The translations under genes and the position numbers were made by a program. Below the pieces are notes generated by a model. That model was given only the letters and a program-made list of their open reading frames with translations. It was not told the DNA's origin and ran no database searches. 24,419 nt of DNA from Hypsibius dujardini (lineage: Eukaryota > Tardigrada > Eutardigrada > Parachela > Hypsibiidae): positions 35,001-59,419 of the forward strand of contig LRSR01000625.1 in NCBI GenBank assembly GCA_001579985.1, in the 5' to 3' direction. How positions within the stretch are numbered: the stretch's first letter is position 1; each line of letters starts with the position of its first letter. Below are positions 1 through 8,837 of the stretch, in pieces.

Positions 1-417
1 GTAATTTCGGTAATTTCGGCTTTATCTTATCCTATCAGCACGAGATTTCGAAATAAAAGCGTAAACTTAATCTGTTTTGCGACTGAAATATCATGACACG
101 TCTATATTTGCAACATGCATGGTACAGACATTATCCGCCTGATTTCTAGACATTGACGCTTCGCAGCTGTTTTACACCAGAAAGACCGAACCAAAATTAA
201 TTTCTGCATAATCGACACTTTCGTAGTGACTCACAGACACTTGTTTCTGCCAACATTCCATAAGCCATAATTATAGCCTTGAACTAAAAATACTCTTGAG
301 CAGGCGGTTTTCGAGCTTTAGACAATAACTTAAACTGAATAAAAATATTTTCCAATTTCAGGTATGAGACGAAATGATCAGATAACACTGAAAAACGCCC
401 CAAAAAAATTGCAGTAC
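1..417 (-). other. Start of Egalitarian-like intron 2, no gene seen
   Basis: AT-rich sequence after the donor at 417. No open frame with coding character, RNA gene or repeat was recognised on either strand. It is read as intron because exon 2 of the Egalitarian-like gene ends at a good donor and no stop codon closes the protein here. Confidence 0.5.
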
Positions 418-1111
418 CTGAAATATTCGACGGCCTCTTCTTCGGGTGTTGTGGTAGGTCGTGGCACTTCGTCCTGCCCCTTTATGCTGGTGGCCACACC
501 GTTTGGCACGGAAAATCCATTCCGGAAGACATCTTCCAAATCGTAACAAGTCATGGTGACTGTGTCGCCTTTTATCGTAAATAGTGACGGATGTTTCAGA
601 AGGAATCTTTTTAACCCCATCTGCAAAAAAGGAACTACGTCGTCGTATGTGCCTCTGCCTTCTTCTGCGAATGTCTGTGTCTATGTCTGCGTCTGTGTCT
701 ATGTCTATGTCTATGTCTGTGTCTGTGCCTTTGTCTGTGTCTGTGTCTGTGTCTGTGTCTGTGTCTGTGTCTGTGTCTGTGTCTGTGTCTGTGCGGTGTC
801 TGTGTCTGTGTCTGGGGCATTATTATATTGTCTACATCAGCACTTTAATGCTTTTTCTGGATCCGTATCAGTTCGGTGAGCCTCACCTGGGAGCCGCCCA
901 CCACTTGCTTCATTTCGGCCGAAAAGTTCGGCGATCCAAACAGACAACTCAGATCGTGCAGCTTCCTCGATTTATGCTCCATTAGGAGTTCCACAAAAAA
1001 TAGCAGCACCTCGTATTTGGCCTCCCGTATTCGCTGGGGAGATAGAAGCGTGCTGGCATGGCCATTACTGCCACTGCTACCGGCGATCACTGACGGCATC
1101 TGCACGTCCAT
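418..1111 (-). CDS. egl: Egalitarian-like protein, N-terminal two exons (partial)
   Basis: Exon 1 is 1111..887 (75 codons from ATG), exon 2 is 620..418; both borders are GT-AG (CAG|gtgagg, tttttgcag|ATG, TTTCAG|gtac) and the phase between them is 0. Spliced, the protein has the motif HDLSCLFG, then EMKQVVGGSQ at the end of exon 1, then GLKRFLLKHPSLFTI opening exon 2, followed by an acidic stretch ending EEEAVEYF. This layout matches the N-terminal domain of Egalitarian, the adaptor that binds mRNA cargo and links it to BicD/dynein in Drosophila; C. elegans has a relative. The family's 3'-5' exonuclease-like domain should follow but lies beyond the left edge, since nothing coding is visible in 1-417. 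Exon 2 ends in phase 2. Intron 1 (886..621) is mostly a hexamer repeat. The identification rests on the shared N-terminal motif only. EXD1-type relatives are an alternative. Confidence 0.78.
670..818. repeat. TCTGTG hexamer array in Egalitarian-like intron 1
   Basis: Near-perfect tandem TCTGTG on the plus strand, with TCTATG and TCTGCG variants at its left side. It fills over half of the 266-base intron of the minus-strand gene. Long VSVSVS, CLCLCL and RHRHRH frames here are products of the repeat and not proteins. Confidence 0.95.
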
Positions 1112-1680
1112 AATCCCGAGTAAAAATAAAAATAATAATAATAATTCAGGAAATAAAATTTGTGTGTAAAATTGCGCGCGCGTCAGGAAGCGAAAATGAC
1201 CCTCTTGAAACCGTCAGTCGTTCCGGTGGTGGTGCGGTCTGTCTGTCAGTCACATGATCCCCCTGTCCTGTGAGAAAGCAATCGCAAGTTAAAAGAAGAA
1301 ATAAACACGCCTTAAATAAATATCAGAAAAAGCAATGCGCGGTTTTGCGTTGCGGTCAGCATTCCACAGACAGACAGACACACGCATACACCTTGCTTTA
1401 GAAATTTTTTCCCTCCCTCAATGGATCGGATTTCTTACAAATCCTTGAAAAAACTTCAAGTACCGCACGACACTTGAGATAAATAGGCCACGTGAGGGTC
1501 AGGAGAAAATAGTTTGAACTGTGTCAGCCAAGTTCAACCGCTGCAAATGGAAAACCACGCACAATGTGGCCAAACTTGGCGGACACAGCTGATTTTCTGC
1601 GTTATAAAACAGAAAAACGTTGTTTATTTATGTATTATTAAATTTATTTAATTAAATAAATAAACCGCAAGGTCTATCAG
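1112..1680. other. 5' flank of the Egalitarian-like gene
   Basis: Intergenic DNA between the Egalitarian-like start codon and the first Argonaute-like segment. It contains a short CAGACAGACAGA run near 1370 and a perfect 20-base AT palindrome (ATTTATTTAATTAAATAAAT, 1642-1661). No TATA box or start site can be assigned with confidence. Confidence 0.4.
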
Positions 1681-2389
1681 TCAATTTCGGTCCTTACGAT
1701 TGATCGTGGGCAAATTGTCTGTCCGATGTTAGATGGAACCGGTGAAATCCTCCATCACAAGAAACGAAATTTGGCACTCACTCCTCAGCCGGTCGTGAAA
1801 TATTCCAATCCGCCGGATGTTGTTTTCATATTAAATAATAATGAATGGACGGTCCGTGTTGAAAATTGGCTTCGTTTTCCCGCGAGAGACACAGAACAGA
1901 TACCAGGTAGGCAGGCACTCTAGTAGAATGTGTGAAGAAAGAAGAGACGACGTTAAGTCTCTTTTGATGGTGGCGAACCGCGAGCGCGCGCCGTTTTCTA
2001 TACACACACATACACACACACAGACACACACAGTAGGAAAGGAAGGATTCGCGGCCAAAAAGGCACGTAAAGAAAATCGATGAATATTTTTCAGACGCTT
2101 GTCTGTGTCTGTGTCTGATTCGTCTATGTGCCGCCGCGGAGAGGCTCGATTAAACACTTTACGGGGAGCTGCTGCTTCTACTGCTGAGATGATCAATGTG
2201 CGGGTGCATTATTGGTAAAATTGTTACCGGCACTATGCGTCAAGGTATTGCCTGGGCTTATGAGGAAGGAGGTATCTGGTGAGGTACTTACGAATGACGG
2301 TGTCGCAGTCGTCGGCTGCACGCTCGATAACCTGTTTTGTGTCCGCACTGCGCGGCTGATTTTCTCTCATTTCAGGTATTTGGCTCGCT

Positions 2390-2512
2390 TGTGTCTGTGT
2401 CTGTGTCTGTGTCTGTGTCTGTGTCTGTGTCTGTGTCTGTGTTTGTGTCTGTGTCTGTGTCTGTGTTTGTGTCTGTGTCTGTATCCGTATCTGTTTCTGT
2501 GGTTGTGTCTGT
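2390..2512. repeat. TCTGTG hexamer array
   Basis: Tandem TCTGTG with occasional TTTGTG variants, plus-strand orientation, lying between Argonaute-like segments. It starts just after a possible acceptor (ttttctctcatttcag, ending at 2375). Confidence 0.95.
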
Positions 2513-2904
2513 AAGCTGAAAAATCTGGGGTGCGCAAAATTTTGCGAAGGACCATTGCGCAGGAGGTGAGTCGGTAAAAGCCTGAGGATGGTATGTGATC
2601 ATTCCGAAGGACGGAAAGTGGGCATGTCTGACTGATGATGTGAAAAATGAAGTGTCGCTAGTATTCGGCGTTGCGAATTAGCTTTTTCATTCCGTTCTTT
2701 TTTCGCTGTCTTGATTATACACACACACACCTGTGTGACCTGTCACTTGAAAAAACAACAAGCAGACATCGATATGATTTGTGGCCGGGGTTTGAGTGCG
2801 CGATGTCTTCGAGCTCGAATCCGTGTCGCGTGAATCGATCGACACTCAGTCTATGCTAAATTTAACGAACAAATTAAATAAGATGTGTTTCTGTGGTCAA
2901 TCTG

Positions 2905-3133
2905 CTGTGCCTGTGTCTGTGTCTGTGTCTGTGTCTGTGTCTGTGTCTGTGTCTGTGTCTGTGTCTGTTTCTGTTTCTGTTTCTGTGTCTGTATGTATCG
3001 TGTCTGTGTGTGTCTGTGTCTGTGTCTGTGTCTTTGTCTGTATGTATCCGTGTCTGTGTGCAGTGTCTGTGTCTGTGTCTGTGTCTGTGTCTGTGTCTGT
3101 GTCTGTATCTGTGCCTGTGTCTGTGTCTATGCA
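2905..3133. repeat. Two adjoining TCTGTG hexamer arrays
   Basis: Two runs of TCTGTG (2905-2990 and about 3005-3130), separated by TATGTATCGTG-type interruptions and containing TTTCTG variants. They directly follow the Argonaute-like segment that ends near 2885. Confidence 0.93.
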
Positions 3134-3782
3134 GTGTGGGTGCCTATGTCTTTTGACCGCTTGTCGTTTGGATCGATGGAACATGCTTGCGTTCTAAATT
3201 CAAACCCATTCAGTCGGGAGATTACTTTCGTCTTCGATCCGTGCGTCACCGGAAGTGGGTATATCTGAATGGCTTTAAATGAATCCAAAAGAGATGTATA
3301 ATCCTATTGCAAAAAGTCACGATTGTATCGTCATTTCACGCCACGAACCAAGTCCAGGAAGCGAGGCGGAAAATTAGAATAAAGTCTTTCGATTTAAAAT
3401 GCTCGGCTTCGTAAATTTTTCTGTAAAAAAAAGATTAAAATTCCAGTTAGTAATTTGCGTTTTCTGGTATTTATCTAAGCCGTTTCATTTATACAGCAGC
3501 ACTTGCGCTTAGGCCGGCATACAAGAAGCGTCGCTCGGACCATTCCATCAACGGCTCAACATTCCCGAGAAGGCCATATTTTTTCACTCATGCCTAATTG
3601 ACTCAAATCAGCTAGAAGCATATGGTTGTGACACTTTAAGCCCGCGAAAAATTTGCCACCTCTAAATGTTTTCAACATATGGTCGTCTGTCGGTGGCGGA
3701 TAAGATATATGCAATACACATGGCCATCCATGTAGCCAACTTGGGGAAAAGGAAACTACAAACCAAGTCCGTAATACTTCTG

Positions 3783-3801
3783 TTCTTGTCTGTGTCTGTG
3801 T

Positions 3802-3839
<38 letters not shown>

Positions 3840-4013
3840 TTGTCTGTGTCTGTGTCTGTGTCTATGTCTATGTCTGTGTCTATGTCTATGTCTGTGTCTG
3901 TGTCTGTGTCTGTATATGTGTCTGTGTATGTGTATGTGTCTGTGTCTGTGTCTGTGTCTGTGTCTGTGTCTGTGTCTGTGTCTGTGTCTGTGTCTGTGTC
4001 TGTGTCTGTATAT
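3783..4013. repeat. Compound TCTGTG / CCTGTG / TCTATG array
   Basis: A 231-base hexamer array in blocks: TCTGTG, then five CCTGTG units, then mixed TCTGTG and TCTATG, then TGTATG variants, then about 14 pure TCTGTG units. The block structure suggests local expansion of variant units. It lies just 3' of the last Argonaute-like segment. Confidence 0.95.
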
Positions 4014-5384
4014 AAGTCTAAGTGAGTGTTTGAGCCAATGTCTGCGTTTATCTATTCAGGGTTATTCTAATTCTGTTGCGTATCTTGAACGACCTTTTTT
4101 ACTGCAGAAATGAACTGCTTATCAGCTGGCGAGAACGTGGCATTAAACCATTTAGCGAGATTGTAAAACCATCAAGTAGCGCCGCAAAACTTGCGATATG
4201 AATGTGCGGTAGCGAGATTTACGGCTTATGCTGGGCGGTGTCCTTCCGCGTTCATAGCGCCTCAAATAACCGCACTTAGTCACAGTCCATGCGCCCGGGT
4301 AATGTTATGATGGTTTCGCTCTGGTGCTCTAATAAATTGTTTGGATTGAAAGATTATTGCAGTGCAGATGTGTCAAAAAGTGCGAAATTTCTGTCGACTA
4401 CAGAAAAAAGAAAAACAATGTTTGGAAAACACTTTGCAGTTCATATACAGTAGCAGTAGGTTATCTGTTGGTACGTAGTACGTACCAATGTTATAGTAAT
4501 AGTACCCTTGAGATAGACAAAGACAGATCCAGACAGAGAAGCAGACAGACGCAGAGGCATGCACAGGCAGAGTGGCATCAAGAGAGGCACAATCACAATC
4601 ACTGACAAACGCGCAGACACAGGGACAGACAAGCCCATAGACAAATCCTGCATGTTTCTACCTCTGAGGCTTCCTGTGTCTGTTTGTGTTTGCTTCTGTG
4701 TCTGTGTCTGCTCTATGCCTGTGGCTGCGTTTGTGATTGTCGGATCGCTCTATCGAACCGATTGTTCTTGCCTGTGTGCGTGGCGGCTTGCCTGCGTAGT
4801 GCCTATCTATCTTACGGTCCATTGGCTGACTGCTTGCCTTTGTCTGAACGCCTGTCTTCGTTTATCTGCGGTACATCCTGTCTGTGCTTTGTTTGCCTGG
4901 ACGCTTGTATGTCTGTTTTTCCAAATTTTCGCATTTTTATTCCAGCAAAGCAGTACGGCAGTATCATTTTAGACTTTTTAAACCAAACAATCACAAACAT
5001 CTGTAGTCCGGAAGAAACAATACGTGGGCCGGATAGGAAATGTAAAAGAAAAAACCGAGTTAATCCGGCGAAGACCGCTGTCCATGACCAGACATTTCAG
5101 AGAGCCACCACAAAAACTACGTACAAATTTCTACAGGCAATATCTACGTGCGAAAAATTAATCTGAGACAAGAGGCAAGAGACTCATTTGGATGAAACCA
5201 ACAAAAATCAAAACCACCGAACAAGGCAAGCTAATCATCGGATTCAATCCAGAGAAACAGGCATGGACGGCGAAACTGAGAGACAGCCCCGGTTCGGGCG
5301 GCTCCTTATTCCTCATCCCACTCCTCTGCATCCTTTCCTGCGAAATCGGCGCACTCCTCTGGAAGGCAACGTCACAAGTTGTTG
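4014..5384. other. Region without a supported gene
   Basis: Contains a CAGACAGA-rich patch (about 4515-4640), then TCTG-rich and TGCCTG-rich sequence (4670-4920) that gives a 160-codon plus-strand frame of low-complexity Cys/Leu composition, judged not real. 5240-5384 is more GC-rich and has a short minus-strand frame ending AEEWDEE before a stop near 5308. It could be a last exon, but joining it to the upstream ORF would need an intron of only 34 bases. Confidence 0.4.
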
Positions 5385-5922
5385 TTAAACTGACTGCGGA
5401 GAGATGCTAAATTGGCGGAAGGAAGGCAACAAACCTTCCAAGGCGTCTCCCTCTACGGGATCCACGTCCCTGGTCGTCTGGTCAACTGCAAAAAAACATG
5501 AAAAACCACTCATCACAAAAATCATCAGCACAAGTGTTACTTAAATGAAGTTTTGAGGTTAAATAAAATATCAAATATACTTAAATTCACCGATAAAGCT
5601 TGTGTATATGGAAATCTTTTTTGATTTAAAAGAAAAGTCACATTTTCAGCACTTAAAAAAATTAAATGATAAATCCTTATATTTAAAGCTGAATTACTGA
5701 TTTTAAATAGACAAGCCATTGGCATTGCAACTTAAAATCCACAATTAGGGGGACCAACCCTACAGGCTACGAACCTTCCGTATCGCTGTGCCACTTGCGG
5801 TTCTTACGCTGGCGCTTATTCCCATGAGATTTCTTCAAGTCGACGGGATAGTTCGCCGTTTTGATGTGCTTGCGTGACCGCAATCGTCCGGTCAGAGGAG
5901 TCGTTTCTGCTTGCTGAGACAT
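5385..5922 (-). CDS. Orphan two-exon gene, 82 aa, basic N-half and acidic C-half
   Basis: Exon 1 is 5922..5775 and exon 2 is 5485..5385. The donor (GAAG|gttcg) and acceptor (tttttttgcag|TTGAC) join in phase 1 to give a continuous 82-residue frame. A candidate acceptor, TTTTTTGTTCAG, lies just before the ATG, so an earlier 5' exon is possible. The first half is strongly basic (RLRSRKHIKTANY at about 12-24, GNKRQRKNRKW at about 34-44), suggesting a nuclear or nucleic-acid-binding protein. The second half is acidic (VDPVEGDALEGLLP) and ends SISPQSV. No family was recognised. The start was chosen as the first ATG after the acceptor-like tract. The intron (5774..5486) is AT-rich like other introns here. 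The frame and phase agreement are the only support. Confidence 0.4.
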
Positions 5923-6721
5923 ACCTAACTGAACAAAAAAAAGCACACAAAAAACTTGTTTTCGGGCGAAAACGGCAACAGCGAGATCGGGGACGCAATA
6001 CATGTCCGGTACCAACAGTGTTGTTTAAATACGTTTAAAAGATATTTCCAATGACTCAAAAAGCGGCTGTTGATTTTCAACAAAAAACAATTCATTCATT
6101 TCAAATCACAAAAATAGAAACTGATATATGATTGATTGTAGGAGAAAATTAACAAACGGTGATAAACAGATAAGATCCGGGGTGGATCAAACTAACTTGA
6201 ATACCAGTTTCTTTGTTTTGCTATAAGCTGACGAAATTTATTTATGTAATCAGTGGCAAAGTTTTTTGTTTACTAGGTTCATTCAATCAACATTGTACCA
6301 ACAATGAGATTATTTGAATCAGCTCTAGAGTGCGAGTATTCATAGAAATAATGTTTCCGTTTTTCATTTTTGCAAATGTATATTCAATAACTAAACACAT
6401 TGCCACTAACTATATATTCAACAACTAAGAAATTAATTGCGTGATTACACATACACCTGATTAAAATAATCTGATTGTGACATAAATTTGTGATCTATTG
6501 TGAAACATAAAAGGATAAAATTATTACTGAAGTAGCGTAAGGTTGTAAAATTAAATTAAACGAGCAATTGCAATAGCAGTATCAAGCGTTTTTATTTTGC
6601 CCTAAACGGTGTCTCCACCTGGGGTAAAACTTGTTTGCATTTTGGATACATCCGGTAAATTCTGCCCGTACGACTAAAGCATTACGTCCGTAATCCATCA
6701 AACAAACATTAGATTTCTGTA
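5923..6721. other. AT-rich flank containing part of duplicated block A
   Basis: AT-rich DNA upstream of the 82-aa ORF. 6255-6322 and 6650-6718 are the diverged partners of 13137-13198 and 13267-13336. In the second stretch the minus strand reads MDYGRNALVVRAEF (here) against MGYGRNAVIVRVEF (other copy), with the frame kept, so it may be a short exon. No complete gene can be built. Confidence 0.45.
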
Positions 6722-7346
6722 TTACTGTCTGTCTTACTGTCTTCTTATCTGTGTATCTGTCTGGCTTGATAAACAGTAAGACAGACAGAAGTTCAGACAG
6801 GCAAACAGACAGTAAGACAGACAAAGTTTCAGACAGACAAACAGGTGGACAGTAAAAGAGACGAACAGACGGACACGGTGCTGAAGTGCCACTGATACTA
6901 CCTTTGACATAATGCCACTGCTACTGTTTGTTTGTGCCAGTGTGTCTATTTCTCTGTCTTCCTGTCTTCCTGTCCGCCTGAATTTCTGTCTAACTGTTTG
7001 TTTGTCTAAATTCATGTCACACTGTTTGTTTGCCTGCTTATTTGTCATACTGTCTGCTTGTCTGCCTGCCTGTCTTACTGTCTGTCTAATGCAGTTAGCA
7101 AGACAGTCAAACAAACAGAGAGACAAATAGACAGCCAAAAAAACAGACTGGCACAAAAAACGGTGGCACTGGAAGTAGTACCAAGCAAACGCGGTGGGTT
7201 GAATCGCTACATGGGTTGAATCGGTCAGGTGGCGGAGGGCGCCACAAGTGAAACTGAATGAGTTTTGTTTACAATTTACACTTCTGACGCCCTCCGCCAC
7301 CCGACCGATTCAACCCATGTAGCAACGGTTTGTCGTTCTGTTTGTT

Positions 7347-7378
<32 letters not shown>

Positions 7379-7438
7379 GTAAGCAGACAGTAAGACAGAC
7401 AGTAAGACAGAAAAATAGACAGACACAAACAAATAAAC
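6722..7438. mobile_element. Palindromic TCTG/CAGA element E1
   Basis: Sequence alternates between TCTG-type and CAGA-type tracts (CTGTCTTACTGTCTG-like arms against their reverse complements), so it can fold into several hairpins. It carries the shared core at 6888-6935 (AGTGCCACTG ... TACCTTTGACATAATGCCAC ... GTTTGTTTGTGCCAGT) and a second half-core near 7148-7170. It is absent from the paralogous copy at 13.3 kb, so it behaves as an insertion. It has no protein-coding capacity. Terminal repeats and a target duplication were not resolved. Confidence 0.6.
7206..7323. repeat. 36-base inverted repeat inside E1
   Basis: Arms 7206-7241 and 7288-7323 are reverse complements at 35 of 36 positions, with a 46-base spacer. 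The arms start GCTACATGGGTTGAATCGGT. Unlike the surroundings they are not TCTG-type sequence, so the palindrome is not a by-product of the simple repeat. Confidence 0.92.
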
Positions 7439-7676
7439 GTAGAGATAAAGTGTCGCAGTGTCCCTTAACTTCCTTCACGAAAGACTCCTCGTTAAAAAAA
7501 ACTGAAAGAAATTCGTAAAAAAACCCTGTTTCAGACGCAAGACGAATAAAAAATCAAATTTTAAAGACCGAGAGCGTCAAATCAACAATCAATTGGTAGA
7601 AGTCTTGTGCTCAATTCATCAATCAGGCAACGGTAGTAATTTACACGTGTTCTGTTCAGCCGAACAAAATCCTTAC

Positions 7677-7760
7677 CGGAAAAGTCAAGCTGAAGAGCTC
7701 TTTGCCACTTTTGAGCCCTTCATCGTCCGAATCTGGCAGCGAATGGTGACTCAATTCCAT
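7677..7760 (-). CDS. Candidate first exon, acidic N-terminus (28 codons)
   Basis: An ATG at 7760 opens a 28-codon frame (contains DSDDEGLKSGKELF) closed by a good donor, TCCG|gtaagg. It resembles the first exon at 13062..12887 (SHNSDSDYEDD ... LGKEL) in having SHxS, an acidic SD-rich run and GKEL in the same order, so it may be the N-terminal exon of another copy of that family. A possible next exon lies near 7490 (FFNEESFVKEV), but one extra T breaks the simple join and element E1 follows directly. Probably a truncated copy. Confidence 0.3.
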
Positions 7761-8004
7761 TGTATCAAAGGCACCCTACACAGGCAACACCGTGTCATTG
7801 GATTAGGTTTAGCAATTTTATATAAATGTAAAGCCTGAAACGATGGGGATTGATTTTCATCAAAATTACAAGACTTAAATTTAGATTAGATTCTTTTTCT
7901 AAATTTTTTTACCGGGTTAATATTCTAAATACCTTTTATTCCAAATTTGACAAGCTGTAAACAGAACGTTTCTCAATAATATGATAAACATTTAACATTG
8001 GATA
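7761..8004. other. AT-rich spacer, nothing recognised
   Basis: AT-rich sequence between the candidate exon at 7760 and the stop codon of the 124-aa gene at 8005. No open frame, repeat or regulatory motif was recognised. Confidence 0.4.
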
Positions 8005-8525
8005 TTAAATTCGAAAAATGGTAAGGTGGAGAGACGAAGAACAAAAACTTATCGACCGATACGGCACGTTGCTGCGTTCATTCGAAGCGACTATTTCATC
8101 TTCTTTGGAGGCGTCACAGTCGTCTCCGTCGAAGTTCAACTTCCGTTTGGGCTGCAGTGGGCGTCCAGTCGAGTCCTACAAAATGAAACTGCCGATGACT
8201 GGTCCGGTATTTTGCGGTGAGCATAAATGGCGCTACCCTACCGGCTCATTTTCAACATCGGACGTTGAGGCATCATCAATCTGGGGCCTGTCGAGCGCAG
8301 CCAAACTATTGCGGGCCTATGAAAAAACAGAACAAGGAGCAATCATAAGAAGAAAAAATCGGTAAACACAGGCAAGGAGAGTCCATTGAACCTCACCTGA
8401 GACTGCCAAGCCAAATTGGCTTGCCCTTGCCTCGCCCTCGAAGCCGACCTGGTCAGAATGTCCTGAATTGACTCCGCCGCGCCCGATGTGTCATCATTGT
8501 ACTGCAATGGGCAGAACACCGACAC
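8005..8525 (-). CDS. Orphan three-exon gene, 124 aa, with PKRKLNF motif
   Basis: Exons 8525..8397, 8316..8242 and 8175..8005 join with both introns in phase 0 and good borders (CAG|gtgagg ... tttttcatag; CCG|gtaggg ... cattttgtag), giving 43+25+56 residues. The introns are 80 and 66 bases. The protein is hydrophilic: the N-terminal part includes ESIQDILTRSASRARQG, the middle is acidic and Ser-rich (DDASTSDVENE), and the third exon has QPKRKLNFDGDDCD. PKRKL is a plausible nuclear localisation signal, and KRKLNF fits the RxL cyclin-docking pattern; both are inferences from short motifs. No family was recognised. An antisense frame of 115 codons on the plus strand overlaps but has no matching splice signals. 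The perfect phase agreement over three exons is the main reason to accept the gene. Confidence 0.5.
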
Positions 8526-8837
8526 ATATCGATTTATGTTGCTTGGATAAACTCAAGTTGTGTTTTGAGTAAGTCAAAAACAGATTGTATTCTAACAAGT
8601 AAATTTTTAGTTATAATTTTTGATACACAAAAAGCCTGGTGAATTATTGATTTCCATTTATTTTACATTAAATTCATTCCAAACTCATTTTGAATCGATT
8701 ATGACTCAATTAAAATTATGATTTAAAATACTTAAAAAAGCGTTTATTTTAATATTTTATCATTTTTATTTCATTGTAAAAATATTCTAGTCACGTACTG
8801 ATTTAAAATTCAATAAAAAATATTGGTTCAAACATGA
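8526..8837. other. AT-rich spacer, nothing recognised
   Basis: About 310 bases of very AT-rich DNA between the 124-aa gene and the terminal exon of the nuclease-like family. Presumably it contains the 124-aa gene's promoter. No specific element can be named. Confidence 0.4.

Larger units (their letters stand above)
1681..3770 (+). pseudogene. Argonaute-family remnant, L2/MID and PIWI segments
   Basis: Several open segments in family order resemble an Argonaute from the linker/MID region to the C-terminus. 1681-1906 reads TPQPVVKYS then NNEWTVR, like the LPxPxLxY and GxWNxR signatures before MID. 2586-2678 reads WYVIIPKDGKW then FGVAN, like the LVVVILP to GMATQ stretch that closes MID. 2796-2885 reads ESIDTQSMLNLTNKLNKM, like the PQTLxNxxLKINxKLGG helix. 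3513-3770 reads SPRKICHL, stop, then STYGRLSVADKIYAIHMA, like the LCHxY...SVSxPAPxYYAH end of PIWI. TAG at 2679 replaces the expected Gln of GxxTQ, and TAA at 3663 sits where the family has Tyr. No good donor follows the MID segment, and the N and PAZ domains are not seen upstream. TCTGTG arrays occupy the gaps. The catalytic Asp/Glu/Asp/His residues could not be located. I read it as a decayed gene. A living gene with unresolved exons is possible but needs both stops explained. Confidence 0.55.
6255..7596. repeat. Duplicated block A, interrupted copy
   Basis: Three stretches (6255-6322, 6650-6718, about 7467-7596) match 13137-13198, 13267-13336 and 13380-13503 in the same order and orientation. 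In this copy about 750 bases of TCTG/CAGA palindromic DNA stand between the second and third stretches. The other copy has about 50 unrelated bases there. The third stretch encodes, on the minus strand, NEESFVKEV here and NEEIFVEKV in the partner. Confidence 0.8.

Noticed and set aside
553-985. Open frames of repeated Val-Ser, Cys-Leu and Arg-His residues at 0.55-0.98, 2.2-2.6, 2.8-3.3 and 3.7-4.1 kb
   Set aside because: They are translations of the TCTGTG array in several frames and both strands at once, with no independent coding signal.
1642-1661. Perfect 20-base AT palindrome as a replication origin or terminator
   Set aside because: AT-rich palindromes of this size are common in such DNA and no accompanying signal was found. 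Recorded only as part of the flank.
2761-2859. RHRYDLWPGFE, resembling a PAZ-domain signature
   Set aside because: It lies 3' of the MID-like segments, in a different frame from the adjoining PIWI-like helix, and would put PAZ after MID. Treated as coincidence.
4684-5166. 160-codon plus-strand frame
   Set aside because: Its first 80 residues are Cys/Leu-rich translation of TCTG-type DNA. No domain, splice context or conservation signal supports it.
5308-5358. Minus-strand frame ending AEEWDEE as a last exon of the 82-aa ORF
   Set aside because: It looks coding, but the only in-phase join requires a 34-base intron, shorter than any other intron in the window (minimum about 60).
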